A stretch of 64,000 nucleotides of DNA from Sphingomonas prati (GCF_014643515.1 NZ_BMJP01000004.1:248001-312000); one strand, 5' to 3'; positions 35,110 to 47,812 are shown, counted from the stretch's first letter. Numbers and translations are program-made. The notes: generated by a model from the letters alone, not told the origin.

Positions 35110-36296
35110 TTTTCTCCCTGCGCGGCATCCAGCTCGGCGATGATCCGCCCCGCCTTGGCGAACCCGGTGTTGGCCGCCGGCACCCCGGCATAGATCGCGG
35201 TCTGCATCAGCACCTCCTTCAGCATGTCGCGCGTGAACCCGCCGCGCGACAGCCCCGCGCGGACATGCAACCCGAACTCCTCCCACCGCCCGAGGCTCGC
35301 CGTGATCGCCACGACCAGCAGCCGGCGCGTGGCGTCGTCCAGCCCCGGCCGCCCCCAGATCTCGTTCCACGCGATCCGCGTGATCATCGCCTGGAACTCC
35401 GTGTTGAACGGCGTCCGCCCAGCCAGCGACGTGTCCACCCACGCATCGCCCAACACGCGCCGCCGGTTCAGCAGCCCCGCCTCGAACAGCGTTTCCGCCG
35501 CCTCCGCCACCGCATCGTCCTCCGCCAGGAACGCCACCAGCACCCCGGCCAGCGCCGCCGGCGCCTCGATCGGCGCGAGATGCGCGCAATCGAGCTGCGC
35601 TACCTCCGCGCCCGGAATCGCCGCCGCGATCCGCGCGCCATGCCCGTCGAATGGGGTCGAAATATCGCGCTCGCCGCCTACCACCAGCACCGGCCGCGTG
35701 AGTTCCGGCAACCGCCCGATCACATCCATGTCGCGGATCGCCGCACCCGCACCCGCATAACCCGCATCCGCCATCGCCACGATCGCGCGGTGCAGCGACG
35801 CCGCCACCGCCGGATGCGCCGCGGCGAACTGCGGCGACAGGAACCGCCCCATGGCCAGCTCCGCGATCGCCGCGGTCCCGTCCCGTCGCACGGTCGCGAT
35901 CCGCTGCTCCCAGGCACCCGCATCCATCGTCGCCGACGTGCAGATCAGCGCCAGTGCCGCGACCCGCGCCGGATGGTCGAGCGCCGCCTGCATCGCGATC
36001 ATCCCGCCCAGCGAAACGCCCGCCACCGCCGCCCGCTCGATCCCGGCCGCATCCATCGCCGCGACCATGTCCGCCGCCAGCATCGGCAGATCGTAATCCC
36101 CCTCGGGCGCATCCGACGCCCCGTGCCCGCGTGTGTCGATCCGCAGCACGCGGAACCGCCGGGTCAGCGCGGGCAGGCACGCGTCCCACAACGCCATGTC
36201 GGTGCCGATCGAATTGAGCAGCACCAGCGGCGGCGCGCCGTCGTCGCCGTCCAGCTTCCAGTAGATCCGCACCGCGTCCCGCATCGCAAACGGCAT
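35106..36296 (-). CDS. pcaL: fused 3-oxoadipate enol-lactonase / 4-carboxymuconolactone decarboxylase
   Basis: 396 residues joining two pathway enzymes. Residues 1-255 are an alpha/beta hydrolase (PcaD) with nucleophile Ser95 in AGVSLGGM and a late GGERDISTP and CAHLAPIE (Asp, His). Residues about 268-390 are PcaC (AGLLNRRRVLGD, FNTEFQAMITRIAWNEIW, and the CMD motif HVRAGLSRGGF...EVLMQTAIYAGVPAAN). The chain therefore decarboxylates gamma-carboxymuconolactone and hydrolyses the enol-lactone to beta-ketoadipate. The same D-then-C fusion is known as PcaL in actinobacteria. It overlaps pcaF and is 3 bases downstream of pcaB. Confidence 0.93.
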   Translation of the reverse strand: MPFAMRDAVRIYWKLDGDDGAPPLVLLNSIGTDMALWDACLPALTRRFRVLRIDTRGHGASDAPEGDYDLPMLAADMVAAMDAAGIERAAVAGVSLGGMIAMQAALDHPARVAALALICTSATMDAGAWEQRIATVRRDGTAAIAELAMGRFLSPQFAAAHPAVAASLHRAIVAMADAGYAGAGAAIRDMDVIGRLPELTRPVLVVGGERDISTPFDGHGARIAAAIPGAEVAQLDCAHLAPIEAPAALAGVLVAFLAEDDAVAEAAETLFEAGLLNRRRVLGDAWVDTSLAGRTPFNTEFQAMITRIAWNEIWGRPGLDDATRRLLVVAITASLGRWEEFGLHVRAGLSRGGFTRDMLKEVLMQTAIYAGVPAANTGFAKAGRIIAELDAAQGEK

Positions 36297-36299
36297 CGC

Positions 36300-37439
36300 T
36301 CAGTCCCTTCCCATCCGGATCAGCGCATCGACCAGCGCCGCGCTCTCGCCGATATCGTCGCCCTGCCCCGCCGCCGCCAAGTTGCGCGCGATCGCCGCCG
36401 GATCGATCGCCAGCCCGTCTGCCACCGTCGCCATCGCATCGACCGCGCCCGACGCGATGAGGAACAGGTCGATCAGCATCGGCCCCTCCGCCTGCCACCC
36501 GCCGATCCCGCGCTCCTCCTCGGCCGGCAGCGCAGACAGGATGCCCGCGACCAGCCCCGGCGCGCGGACCGCGGCAGACAGCGCGACCTGGCAACCCGTC
36601 GGATTGCGCTTGTGCGGCATGGCGGACGATCCGCCGCGCCCCGCCGTCGCCGGTTCATATGCTTCGCCGACCGCGGTCTGGCTCAGCAACGCGACGTCGC
36701 GCGCCATCTTGGCCACCGCGCCGATCAGGATACCGACCGCCGCCGCGATCCCGGCGACACCCTCGCGCCGCGCATGCCACGGCGGCGCATCAGCGAGATC
36801 AAGCGCCCGCGCCAGCCGCGCCGCTACCGCCGCCGCCCGCCCGTCCTGGTCCGGCCGCGTCCCCGCAGCACCGCCCCACTGCAACGCCGCCCCGCTCGCC
36901 ACCTCACGCTCCAGCCGCGCCGCCGCCCCCGCGATCCCGGCATGCCATTGTGCGATCCGCAGGCCGAACCCGATCGGCCGTGCGTCCTGCAACAATGTCC
37001 GCCCGATCGCCGGCGTCGCCGCATGCGCCCGCGCGCTCGCCGCCAACGCCGCCGTCATCCGCGCCACATCGCCCGCCAACAACCGCGCGGCACCCCGAAT
37101 TTGCCCCATCAGGACCGTGTCCGCGATATCCTGGCTTGTCGCCCCGCGGTGCAGCACGCGCGCCGCCTCCGGGCCCAGCTCCGCGCGGATCGCCGCAACC
37201 AGCGGAATGGCAAGCGTCCCGGCGAACGCCGCCGCCTCCGCCAGTTCGGCGGAATCAAACCGCACCGTTGCCGCAACTGCCGAAATCTCGCCCGCGCACG
37301 CCGTCGGGATCACGCCCTCCTCCGCCTGCGCCCGCGCCAGCGCGACCTCGAACCGGATCGCCCCCGCAATCGTGGCCACATCGTCGAACAGCGCGATCAT
37401 TGCCGCCGTCGCGACCGTCCGGGTGCGCAACTCGCTCAC
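36300..37439 (-). CDS. pcaB: 3-carboxy-cis,cis-muconate cycloisomerase
   Basis: 379 residues of the fumarase/aspartase superfamily. The signature GGSSAMPHKRNPTGC (about 265-279) carries the active-site loop, with RGATSQDIADTVLM (about 105-118) another conserved block. It lactonises beta-carboxy-cis,cis-muconate to gamma-carboxymuconolactone. The start is GTG 37439, overlapping the pcaG stop as GTGA; the long in-frame extension upstream is a shadow of pcaG. It is slightly shorter than typical bacterial PcaB (about 450). Confidence 0.92.
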   Translation of the reverse strand: MSELRTRTVATAAMIALFDDVATIAGAIRFEVALARAQAEEGVIPTACAGEISAVAATVRFDSAELAEAAAFAGTLAIPLVAAIRAELGPEAARVLHRGATSQDIADTVLMGQIRGAARLLAGDVARMTAALAASARAHAATPAIGRTLLQDARPIGFGLRIAQWHAGIAGAAARLEREVASGAALQWGGAAGTRPDQDGRAAAVAARLARALDLADAPPWHARREGVAGIAAAVGILIGAVAKMARDVALLSQTAVGEAYEPATAGRGGSSAMPHKRNPTGCQVALSAAVRAPGLVAGILSALPAEEERGIGGWQAEGPMLIDLFLIASGAVDAMATVADGLAIDPAAIARNLAAAGQGDDIGESAALVDALIRMGRD

Positions 37440-38128
37440 AGCGCGAAGAACACCGTCTCGGCCGGACCACCCAGATGCAGGTCGAGCCACCACTCCCCCT
37501 CCCCGCGCGGTTCGGCGATCAGCGTCGCGCGCCGCGCCGCCGGCACGCACGCCAGCACCGGATCCTCGTCGTTCCCCGGCAGCCCGCCGAAATACACCCG
37601 CGTCGCCAGCCGATTGATCAGCCCGCGCCCGAACAGCGACAGCGCCAGATGCGGTGCCTGCATCGTGCCGCCTGGCCCCGGCACCCGCCCGGGCATGATC
37701 GTGCGGAACCGGTACACACCCTCCGCATCGGTCGCCGCCCGCCCGAACCCGATGAAATGCGGATCGATCGGCACGTCGTCGCGTGCATCGTCCACGCTGC
37801 GATACCGCCCGGAAGCGTTCGCCTGCCAGATCTCGACCATCGAGTCCGCGACCGGCACCCCCTCCGCATCCAGCACCCGCCCGGCGACCGTGATCACCTC
37901 GCCCACCGGCGTGCCGGTCGGCGCGGAAAGGTTCAGCACCCAATGCTCCTCGGCGAACAGGTCGGGCCGCGCGCCCATGTCGGACTTGCCGACCAGGTCC
38001 GCGCCGCCCTTCCACGGCAGTCCGTAGTGGAAGAACGGCCCGACCGTTTGGCTCGGGGTCTGGCCGAACAGCGCCGGGTCCTGATTGTCCTGCCGCGCAT
38101 CCGGCTGGCGATCGGCAGGATCAGTCAT
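37436..38128 (-). CDS. pcaG: protocatechuate 3,4-dioxygenase, alpha subunit
   Basis: 230 residues. The intradiol dioxygenase fold is seen in FGQTPSQTVGPFFHYGLPW near the N-terminus, the VAGRVLDAEGVPVADSMVEIWQAN strand (about 82-105) and QAPHLALSLFGRGLINRL. The alpha subunit supports the active site but lacks the iron-ligand Tyr/His set, as expected. With PcaH it cleaves protocatechuate to beta-carboxy-cis,cis-muconate. ATG 38128 overlaps the pcaH stop by 8 bases; an ATG three codons upstream is within pcaH. Confidence 0.93.
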   Translation of the reverse strand: MTDPADRQPDARQDNQDPALFGQTPSQTVGPFFHYGLPWKGGADLVGKSDMGARPDLFAEEHWVLNLSAPTGTPVGEVITVAGRVLDAEGVPVADSMVEIWQANASGRYRSVDDARDDVPIDPHFIGFGRAATDAEGVYRFRTIMPGRVPGPGGTMQAPHLALSLFGRGLINRLATRVYFGGLPGNDEDPVLACVPAARRATLIAEPRGEGEWWLDLHLGGPAETVFFAL

Positions 38129-38834
38129 GATGATCATCCTCGAACGGCGTCTGCATGCGCCCCTTCAACACCACGTCGAACAGATACCCCAGCGCATGGT
38201 TCGGCTCGGTGGTCGCCAGGTCGAACCGGCTTACCATCCGCTGGCGGTACGGCATCGGCACCGCATTCGCGATCGGGTCGATCTCGATCAGCGGGTCGTC
38301 TGGAAAATACAGCTGCGTCACCAGCCGTGTCGCAAAGGCGGGCCCGAGCAGCGACAGATGAATGTGTGCCGGCCGCCACGCATTGTGGTGATTGCCCCAC
38401 GGATAGGCCCCCGGCCGCACCGTCACGAACCGGTACCGCCCGTCCGCATCGGTCACGACCCGGCCCGCCCCGGTAAAATTCGGGTCGATCGGCGCATCCC
38501 ACTGGTCGCGCGCATGGATGTAACGCCCCGCGGCGTTCGCCTGCCAGATCTCCATCACCGTATCCGGCACCGGCCGGCCCCGGTCGTCCAGCACGCGGCC
38601 CGACACGATGATCCGCTGCCCGATCGGCACGCCGCCATGCTGCGTCGTCAGGTCCGCCAACGCCGACCCCATCATCCGGTCCCACACGCCGCCCGGCCCC
38701 GTCGTCTCGGTCAGCGTCTGCGGCGCCTGCACGCGCGGCTGCGACGGCGCACGCAGCGCGGTCGACCGGTAATCGCCGTACCGTGACGGCGGCGGCCCCG
38801 CATCGTCACTCGAATAAGGCGCAACTCCGGTCAT
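38121..38834 (-). CDS. pcaH: protocatechuate 3,4-dioxygenase, beta subunit
   Basis: 237 residues, the catalytic iron-binding subunit. Ligands visible: Tyr in [13 protein letters not shown], Tyr in [10 protein letters not shown] and His-x-His in [11 protein letters not shown]. The N-terminus ([17 protein letters not shown]) and [11 protein letters not shown] tail are also PcaH-like. The start ATG 38834 overlaps the pcaJ stop (ATGA). Confidence 0.94.
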   Translation of the reverse strand: MTGVAPYSSDDAGPPPSRYGDYRSTALRAPSQPRVQAPQTLTETTGPGGVWDRMMGSALADLTTQHGGVPIGQRIIVSGRVLDDRGRPVPDTVMEIWQANAAGRYIHARDQWDAPIDPNFTGAGRVVTDADGRYRFVTVRPGAYPWGNHHNAWRPAHIHLSLLGPAFATRLVTQLYFPDDPLIEIDPIANAVPMPYRQRMVSRFDLATTEPNHALGYLFDVVLKGRMQTPFEDDHHD

Positions 38835-39477
38835 GCCGCGATCCCCTCTGCCACCGTGAACGCCGCCCCGGTCCGCGCCCGCACGAAATCCAGCGTCACG
38901 CCCGGGGCCAGTTCCACCAGCCGCAGCCCCGGCTTGTCGCACGCCATCACGCAAAGATCGGTCACGATCATGTCGACGCAGGCCCGACCGGTCAGCGGCA
39001 ACGTGCATTCGTCCAGGATCTTGGGCTCGCCCGCCTTGTTGGCATGGTCCATCACCACGATGACGCGCTTCACGCCCGCGACCAAGTCCATCGCACCGCC
39101 CATCCCTTTCACCATCTTGCCGGGGATCGTCCAGTTGGCGATGTCGCCCGCGACGCTCACCTCCATCGCGCCCAGCACCGCCATGTCGATATGCCCGCCG
39201 CGGATCATCGCGAAACTGTCCGCGCTCGAAAAGAAGCTCGACGTTGGCAAGGCGGTGATCGTTTGCTTGCCCGCATTGATCAGGTCCGGGTCGACCGCAT
39301 CGCGCGTCGGGAACGGCCCGATGCCCAGCATCCCGTTCTCGGACTGCAACGTCACGTCGATGCCGTCCGGCACATGGTTCGCCACCAGCGTCGGAATGCC
39401 GATGCCCAGGTTCACATAATATCCGTCCTGCAATTCGCGTGCGGCACGCGCCGCCATCTGGTCGCGGGTCCAACCCA

Positions 39478-39478
<1 letters not shown>
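38831..39478 (-). CDS. pcaJ: 3-oxoadipate CoA-transferase, beta subunit
   Basis: 215 residues. The active-site Glu lies in [14 protein letters not shown] (about 43-56). [15 protein letters not shown] and [16 protein letters not shown] are typical of the SCOT beta subunit. With PcaI it moves CoA from succinyl-CoA to beta-ketoadipate. It starts at ATG 39478, overlapping the pcaI stop. Confidence 0.95.
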
Positions 39479-42364
<2,886 letters not shown>

Positions 42365-42406
42365 CGAAGCAGCTCGAGCTGCAGCGGAGGAACCCCGAAA
42401 CGCAAA

Positions 42407-42426
42407 CGGGCATCCAAAGATGCCCG
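42407..42426 (-). terminator. terminator of tRNA-Thr
   Basis: Perfect 8-bp stem CGGGCATC / GATGCCCG with CAAA loop. On the minus strand it begins about 20 bases after the tRNA 3' end and is followed by TTTGCGTTT. Confidence 0.55.
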
Positions 42427-42445
42427 CTCTACACGCTATAAATGC

Positions 42446-42520
<75 letters not shown>

Positions 42521-42656
42521 ATGCCGGGGCGGGCCCTGACAGGACGCGGGCTATGGCGGAGGGGACGGCGGGCGTCAAGCGTCCGTCTTGGCACATCACG
42601 ATCGAAAGGCCGAGCGGGGCTGGCCCGCGGACGTCGACCCCTCTATGCTTTCCGGG

Positions 42657-42809
42657 ATGAGCAACGGCCAAACCGACCGCGCGGAACGACTGGCCGCCGC
42701 CCTCCGCGACAATCTCCGCCGCCGTAAGGCACAGGCGCGAGAAATTCCCGCCGCGGCGGTTCCTCAAGAAACGTCCGCCGGGCTGTCTGTTACCGACGTG
42801 ACCAAGTAG
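42657..42809 (+). CDS. 50-residue basic peptide
   Basis: ATG 42657 encodes 50 residues with a strongly basic helix (RAERLAAALRDNLRRRKAQAREI) and a polar tail. The RLxxALRxNLRRRKAQAR pattern recurs in small uncharacterised proteins I associate with sphingomonads, so I regard it as a real gene. The ribosome site is weak (CCGGG). Function unknown. Confidence 0.6.
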   Translation: MSNGQTDRAERLAAALRDNLRRRKAQAREIPAAAVPQETSAGLSVTDVTK

Positions 42810-42824
42810 ATTCTTCCCTTGGCC

Positions 42825-42907
42825 GTCATCCCGGCGAAAGCCGGGATGTCCCTCAGGTCAAACATCACCCCAAGCTAGAACGAGATCGCGGCCTACGCCG
42901 GGATGAC
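42825..42907. repeat. inverted-repeat element, GTCATCCCGGCG family
   Basis: Outer arms GTCATCCCGGCG (42825-42836) and CGCCGGGATGAC (42896-42907). Inside the first arm is a hairpin CATCCCGGC-GAAA-GCCGGGATG (42827-42848). This is the common alphaproteobacterial dispersed repeat; it differs from families A and B. Confidence 0.75.
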
Positions 42908-42960
42908 CGCTGCCGCGGGGCAACCCCCCGTCGCCGCTCACCCACCGATTGCAAACCCGC

Positions 42961-43578
42961 TCAGGCCCGCGCCGGACGCGCCCTGATCGCCGTCGTGATC
43001 GCCGCGTTCAGCGCCGGATCGGTCGGGTCCGTCGTCGTCCCGAACGCCTTGATCAGCCGCCCGTCCCGCCCGATCAGATATTTGTGGAAATTCCAGCGCG
43101 GCGTGTTCTCCGCGCCCACCTTCGCCGCCGCCCATTTGTAGATCGGCAGCGCGCTCGTCCCCACCACCGCGGACTTCTCCGCCATCGGGAACTTGATACC
43201 GATCGTCTGGCAATTGTCGGCGATCTGCTTGTTGGACCCATATTCCTGGTCCTTGAAGCTGCCCGACGGCACGCCGATCAGCGTGAAGCCCGCCTTGCCG
43301 TACCGGTCCTGCAACTGCTGCAGGCCGGCGAACTGCTTCTTGAAACCGCAGAAGCTGGCGGTGTTGACCAGCAGCACGACCTTGCCGCGATACGCCTTCA
43401 TCGGCATCGGCTCGCCGTCGATCGCGACCAGGTTGAAGTCCCATGCGGTGCGCCGCGCGGCTTCGGCCGCCGCCATCGGCGGGGTCGCGGGCGGGGTCGG
43501 GAAACCGACCGCCAGCGCCGCCACCGCAATGCCGCCGGCCGCCGCCAGGCCCAGTCCGAACTTCGCCAGTTTCCGCAT
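42961..43578 (-). CDS. glutathione peroxidase, membrane-anchored or periplasmic
   Basis: 205 residues. An N-terminal hydrophobic segment (FGLGLAAAGGIAVAALAVG, about 6-24) is a signal or anchor, so the enzyme acts in the periplasm. The GPX domain has VVLLVNTASFCGFKKQF with the catalytic Cys, PSGSFKDQEYGSN and the WNFHKYLIGRDG box with Trp/Asn. The usual NVASKCG and NQFGGQEP motifs are altered (NTASFCG, PSGSFKDQE), common in this branch. It likely reduces peroxides using thioredoxin-like donors. ATG 43578 is preceded by GAGGACGAGAG. Confidence 0.85.
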   Translation of the reverse strand: MRKLAKFGLGLAAAGGIAVAALAVGFPTPPATPPMAAAEAARRTAWDFNLVAIDGEPMPMKAYRGKVVLLVNTASFCGFKKQFAGLQQLQDRYGKAGFTLIGVPSGSFKDQEYGSNKQIADNCQTIGIKFPMAEKSAVVGTSALPIYKWAAAKVGAENTPRWNFHKYLIGRDGRLIKAFGTTTDPTDPALNAAITTAIRARPARA

Positions 43579-43669
43579 CTCTCGTCCTCTTGCTCGTCGC
43601 CTTCGCGGCGCAACGCTCAGGCCCGGATCATGGGCCCGCCCCCTGCCCCCACGCAAGCGGACATTCCGC

Positions 43670-45466
43670 CTAGCCGAGCGGCGCCGTCACCGCGTCCAGC
43701 CAGTACTTCGCCGCCCCGTCGATCAGCGGCCCGACCACGTCGCGCACCTGCGCATGATAGCCGTCCAGCCACGCCCGCTCGCCCGCATCGAGCAGCTCGA
43801 GATCGACCAGCGTCCGATCGATCGGCGCAAAGGTCAGCGTCTCGAACGCCAGCATCGCCCCCTCCGCGCCCGGGATCATGCGCCGTTCGACCAGCAGCAA
43901 ATTCTCGATCCGAATCCCGTATTCGCCCGCCTTGTAGTAGCCCGGCTCGTTCGACAGGATCATGCCCTCGCGCAACGGCTCGGCCCCACCCGACTGGCTG
44001 CTCCACGCCGCCGATATGCGCTGCGGCCCTTCATGCACCGCCAGGAAGGACCCCACGCCGTGACCGGTCCCGTGCGGGTAATCCAGCCCCGCCGCCCACA
44101 GATATTGCCGCGCCAGCACGTCGAGCTGGCCGCCCGACGTCCCCTCCGGAAACACCGCACGGGCGAGCGCGATATGACCCTTCAGCACGCGCGTGAAGCG
44201 GTCGCGCATCTCCGCGGTCGGCTCGCCCACCGCCACGGTGCGCGTAATGTCGGTCGTCCCGTCGCGGTACTGCCCGCCCGAATCGATCAGGTACAGGCTG
44301 TCGATCTCGATCGGCCGGTTGCTCGCCTCGTCGACCTTGTAGTGGCAGATCGCGCCGTTCGGCCCCGCCCCGGAAATCGAATCGAAACTCAGGTCGATCA
44401 GCCGCGCGTCCTCGCGCCGGAACGCCTCCAGCTTCGCCGCAGCGGACAATTCAGTCAGCCCGCCCTTCGGCGCCTCGATCGACAGCCAGTGCAGGAACCG
44501 CGTCACCGCCGCCCCGTCGCGGGCCTGCGCCGCGCGCTGCCCGGCGATCTCGCCCGCATTCTTGCATGCGCGCGGGATCACGGTCGGGTCGCGCGCCTCC
44601 ATCACCTGCGCACCGCCCGCCTCCAGCTCGGCGAAGATCGCCGCCACCGACTGCGCCGGGTCCACCGCGATTCGCTGCCCGCCCAGCGACCGCAGATGAT
44701 CCGCAAAGGCGTCGCGCGGATGCACGCGCACCGCATTGCCCAGATGCTGCGCCACGTCGTCGGCCATCTTCTCCGGCGCCACGAACAGGTCCGCCGTCCC
44801 GTCCGCGCTCACCACCGCATAGGCCAGCGCGACCGGCGTATGGTCGACGTCCGCCCCGCGGATATTCAAGGTCCAGGCGATCGAATCGAGCGCCGCCAGC
44901 ACCGTCGCGTCCGCACCCTTCGTCACCAGCCAGTCGGCGATCGCCTGCCGCTTGTCGGCCGACGTCCGGCCCGCATGCGCGTCGCTATGCACCACCAGCC
45001 GCGCGTCGGACGGCGCGGGGCGGTCCGCCCACACCGCATCGACCGGATTGCCGTCCACCGCGACCAGCTCGGCCCCGCGCGCCGCCAGCGCCGCGGTCGC
45101 CTGGACCACCCAGTCGCGCGTGTGCAGCCAGGGGTCGTACCCGATCCGCCCGCCCGCCAGCGCATGTTCGGCCAGCCAGCGCGTGATGCTCGTCTCCGGC
45201 ACCGCCTGGTACGACCAGTGCGCGCCGTCGACCTGCTCGCGCACCTGCAACGTATAGCGCCCGTCGGTGAAGATCGCGGCGTCCGCGGGTAGCACCACCG
45301 CCGCCCCGGCCGATCCCTGGAACCCGGTCAGCCACGCCAGCCGCTGCGCATAGGCACCGACATATTCCGACATATGTTCGTCGGTCAGCGGCACGACGAA
45401 CCCGTCCAGCGCGCGGGTCGCCAGTTCGTCGCGCAGCAGCTTCAGCCGGTCTTCGTAGGTGGACAT
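43670..45466 (-). CDS. Xaa-Pro aminopeptidase (M24B, aminopeptidase P)
   Basis: 598 residues, the long form with two creatinase N-terminal domains (about 1-300) and a pita-bread catalytic domain (about 310-535). Metal ligands are visible in LIDSGGQYRDGTTDITRT (two Asp), HGTGHGVG (His), NEPGYYKAGEYG (Glu) and FETLTFAPI (Glu). It removes N-terminal residues preceding Pro. It has no signal peptide. It is divergent from the S9 peptidase gene, and together they suggest a role in recycling proline-rich peptides. Confidence 0.93.
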   Translation of the reverse strand: MSTYEDRLKLLRDELATRALDGFVVPLTDEHMSEYVGAYAQRLAWLTGFQGSAGAAVVLPADAAIFTDGRYTLQVREQVDGAHWSYQAVPETSITRWLAEHALAGGRIGYDPWLHTRDWVVQATAALAARGAELVAVDGNPVDAVWADRPAPSDARLVVHSDAHAGRTSADKRQAIADWLVTKGADATVLAALDSIAWTLNIRGADVDHTPVALAYAVVSADGTADLFVAPEKMADDVAQHLGNAVRVHPRDAFADHLRSLGGQRIAVDPAQSVAAIFAELEAGGAQVMEARDPTVIPRACKNAGEIAGQRAAQARDGAAVTRFLHWLSIEAPKGGLTELSAAAKLEAFRREDARLIDLSFDSISGAGPNGAICHYKVDEASNRPIEIDSLYLIDSGGQYRDGTTDITRTVAVGEPTAEMRDRFTRVLKGHIALARAVFPEGTSGGQLDVLARQYLWAAGLDYPHGTGHGVGSFLAVHEGPQRISAAWSSQSGGAEPLREGMILSNEPGYYKAGEYGIRIENLLLVERRMIPGAEGAMLAFETLTFAPIDRTLVDLELLDAGERAWLDGYHAQVRDVVGPLIDGAAKYWLDAVTAPLG

Positions 45467-45546
45467 GGCCCGTCGCCCTTCTATCTAGCGTTGACGCCCA
45501 GATAGTCCCGCGCACGCCCCCGCGCCAGCCAGACCGAGACCGCAGC

Positions 45547-47631
45547 TTGTCCGACACGCCCTCCGCCAGCACCCCGACCACCACCGCGATGCTTCCGCCG
45601 CCGCCCGTCGCCGCGGTCCGCCCGCACGCCACCACCGCGCACGGCGTGACGATCGAGGACCCGTATCACTGGCTCAAGGACGCCGGCTACCCGAAGGTCG
45701 AGGACGCCGAGATCCTCGACTATCTCAAGGCCGAGAACGCGTATTTCGAGGCAGCCATGGCCCCCAGCGCGACGCTGGTCGACACGCTGTTCGAGGAGAT
45801 GAAGGGCCGGCTGAAGCAGGACGACGCCTCGGTGCCGCAGGTCGACGGCGACTATCTTTACTGGTGGGCGTTCCAGACCGGCGGGCAATATCGGCTCTGG
45901 TATCGCCGCCCGGTCGCCGGCGGACCCGACGAACTGATCCTCAACGAAACCGCGGAGGCCGCCGGCCACGACTATTTCCGCGCCGGCACGCTTGCGATCA
46001 GCCCCGACACCCGCCTGCTCGCCTGGAGCGCGGACACCAGCGGCGCCGAACGCTTCACGCTCAAGATCCGCGATCTCGCCACCGGCAGCGATATCGAGAC
46101 GGTCAGCGAGGTCGTGAACGGCGGCGTCGTCTGGTCGGCGGACAGCGCCCGCATCGCCTATGCCGAGGTCAACGACAACTGGCGCACCTTCCGCGCCCGC
46201 GCGCACCGGCTGGGCGACGATCCCACCGCCGCGCCGACGCTCTACGAGGAACCCGACCAGGGCTTCCGCATCGGTCTGGGCCGCACGCAGGACCGCAAAT
46301 ATCTGCTGATCGGCACCGGCGACAACCAGACCGACGAGATCCGGCTCGTCCCCACCGCGGACTTCGACGCCGCGCCGCTGCTCGTCAGCCCGCGGCAGGT
46401 CGAACGGCAATATTCGGTCGATCACGCGCACGACACGCTCTGGATCCTGACCAACGACACCCACGTCAATTTCCGCATCGCGCGTGCGGACCCCGCGACG
46501 CCGGGCGAGTGGACGAGCGTGATCGAGGGCTCCGACCAGGTCTACCTGACCGGCCTCACCAGTTTCGCCAAGCATCTCGTGATCGCCGAGCGCGTCGAGG
46601 GGCTCGACCAGATCCGGTTGCGCACCTACGCCGGCGACGATCACCGCATCGCGTTTCCCGAGGCGAGCTACACCGCCGCGCTCGGCTCCAACCCGGCGTT
46701 CGATCCGCCGCTCTACCGGATCGGCTACACCTCGATGGTCACCCCCGTCACGGTGTTCGACTACGATCCCGCCACGGACACGCTTGAAACGCTGAAGGTG
46801 CAGGAGATCCCGTCCGGCTACGACGCGAGCCGCTACGCCACCGAACGGCTGATGGTGCCCGCCCGCGACGGCGCGTCGATCCCGGTGTCGATCGTCTACC
46901 CGGTCGGCTTCCCGCGCGACGGGTCCGGCCCGCTGTTCCTCTACGCCTACGGCGCCTACGGCCACGCCATCCCGCCCAGCTTCTCCACCGGCCGGCTCTC
47001 GCTGCTCGACCGCGGTTTCGCCTTCGCGATCGCGCACATCCGCGGCGGCGACGATCTTGGCTACGACTGGTATCTCCAGGGCAAGGCGACGCAGCGCTGG
47101 AACACGTTCCACGATTTCGTCGACGTCGCGAAGGGTCTGATCGCCGAAGGCTTCGCCAAGCCCGGCCGCATCGCGATCAACGGCGGCTCGGCCGGCGGCG
47201 GGCTGATGGGCGTCGTCGCCAACACCGATCCCGACCTGTGGGGCGCAGTCATCGCCGACGTCCCGTTCGTCGACGTCCTCAACACGATGCAGGACGACAC
47301 CCTGCCGCTCACTCCCGGCGAGTGGCCCGAGTGGGGCAATCCCATCACCGACAAGGCCGCATTCGACCTGATCCACGGCTATTCCCCATATGAGAATGTT
47401 GCGGCACAGGCCTATCCGCCGATGCTCATCACCGGCGGGCTGAACGATCCACGCGTCACCTATTGGGAACCGGCCAAATGGGCCGCCCGCCTGCGCGCCA
47501 CCCGCACGAACGACGCGCTTCTGCTGCTCAAGATCAACATGGGCGCCGGCCACGGCGGCAAATCCGGCCGCTTCGACGCGCTCCGGGAAGCCGCCGAAAC
47601 CTACGCCTTCGCGATCAACCAGCTGGGATAA
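45547..47631 (+). CDS. prolyl oligopeptidase-family protease (S9A, oligopeptidase B-like)
   Basis: 694 residues: a seven-bladed propeller (about 75-430) and an alpha/beta-hydrolase domain (about 440-690). The catalytic Ser is in NGGSAGGGLMG, the Asp in GGLNDPRV and the His in GAGHGGKSG. The RGGDDLGYDWYLQGK stretch is typical of oligopeptidase B, which cleaves after Arg/Lys in short peptides. The start is uncertain: TTG 45547, or ATG 45589, which loses 14 Ser/Thr/Pro-rich residues. No export signal. Confidence 0.92.
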   Translation: MSDTPSASTPTTTAMLPPPPVAAVRPHATTAHGVTIEDPYHWLKDAGYPKVEDAEILDYLKAENAYFEAAMAPSATLVDTLFEEMKGRLKQDDASVPQVDGDYLYWWAFQTGGQYRLWYRRPVAGGPDELILNETAEAAGHDYFRAGTLAISPDTRLLAWSADTSGAERFTLKIRDLATGSDIETVSEVVNGGVVWSADSARIAYAEVNDNWRTFRARAHRLGDDPTAAPTLYEEPDQGFRIGLGRTQDRKYLLIGTGDNQTDEIRLVPTADFDAAPLLVSPRQVERQYSVDHAHDTLWILTNDTHVNFRIARADPATPGEWTSVIEGSDQVYLTGLTSFAKHLVIAERVEGLDQIRLRTYAGDDHRIAFPEASYTAALGSNPAFDPPLYRIGYTSMVTPVTVFDYDPATDTLETLKVQEIPSGYDASRYATERLMVPARDGASIPVSIVYPVGFPRDGSGPLFLYAYGAYGHAIPPSFSTGRLSLLDRGFAFAIAHIRGGDDLGYDWYLQGKATQRWNTFHDFVDVAKGLIAEGFAKPGRIAINGGSAGGGLMGVVANTDPDLWGAVIADVPFVDVLNTMQDDTLPLTPGEWPEWGNPITDKAAFDLIHGYSPYENVAAQAYPPMLITGGLNDPRVTYWEPAKWAARLRATRTNDALLLLKINMGAGHGGKSGRFDALREAAETYAFAINQLG

Positions 47632-47670
47632 GACGGGCCCCAAGAACGCGGTCCGTAGAATCCCCCCTCC

Positions 47671-47812
47671 AAACCCGGTCCATCCCGGGCGAAGTCGAGG
47701 GACCCCGTCGAGCGCAGCCGGGACGGCCGACAGCGTCCCCCGACCAGAACCCGTTAGGTTCGGGCGTGTCGAGAACTCCGCGCAGAGTTCTCGACAAGCT
47801 CCAACCAAACGG
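47671..47812. repeat. REP-like cluster, families A and B
   Basis: First a degenerate family A unit (CCGGTCCATCCCGGGCGAAGTCGAGG, from 47675). Then a perfect 11-bp stem GTCGAGAACTC / GAGTTCTCGAC (47768-47778 and 47785-47795), the core of family B. It fills most of the 321-base gap before the TonB receptor. Confidence 0.75.

Noticed and set aside
33904-36594. One 896-codon ORF read as a thiolase with a huge N-terminal extension
   Set aside because: Residues before the thiolase are a frame-shifted shadow of pcaDC, which has the real motifs; pcaF starts at 35109.
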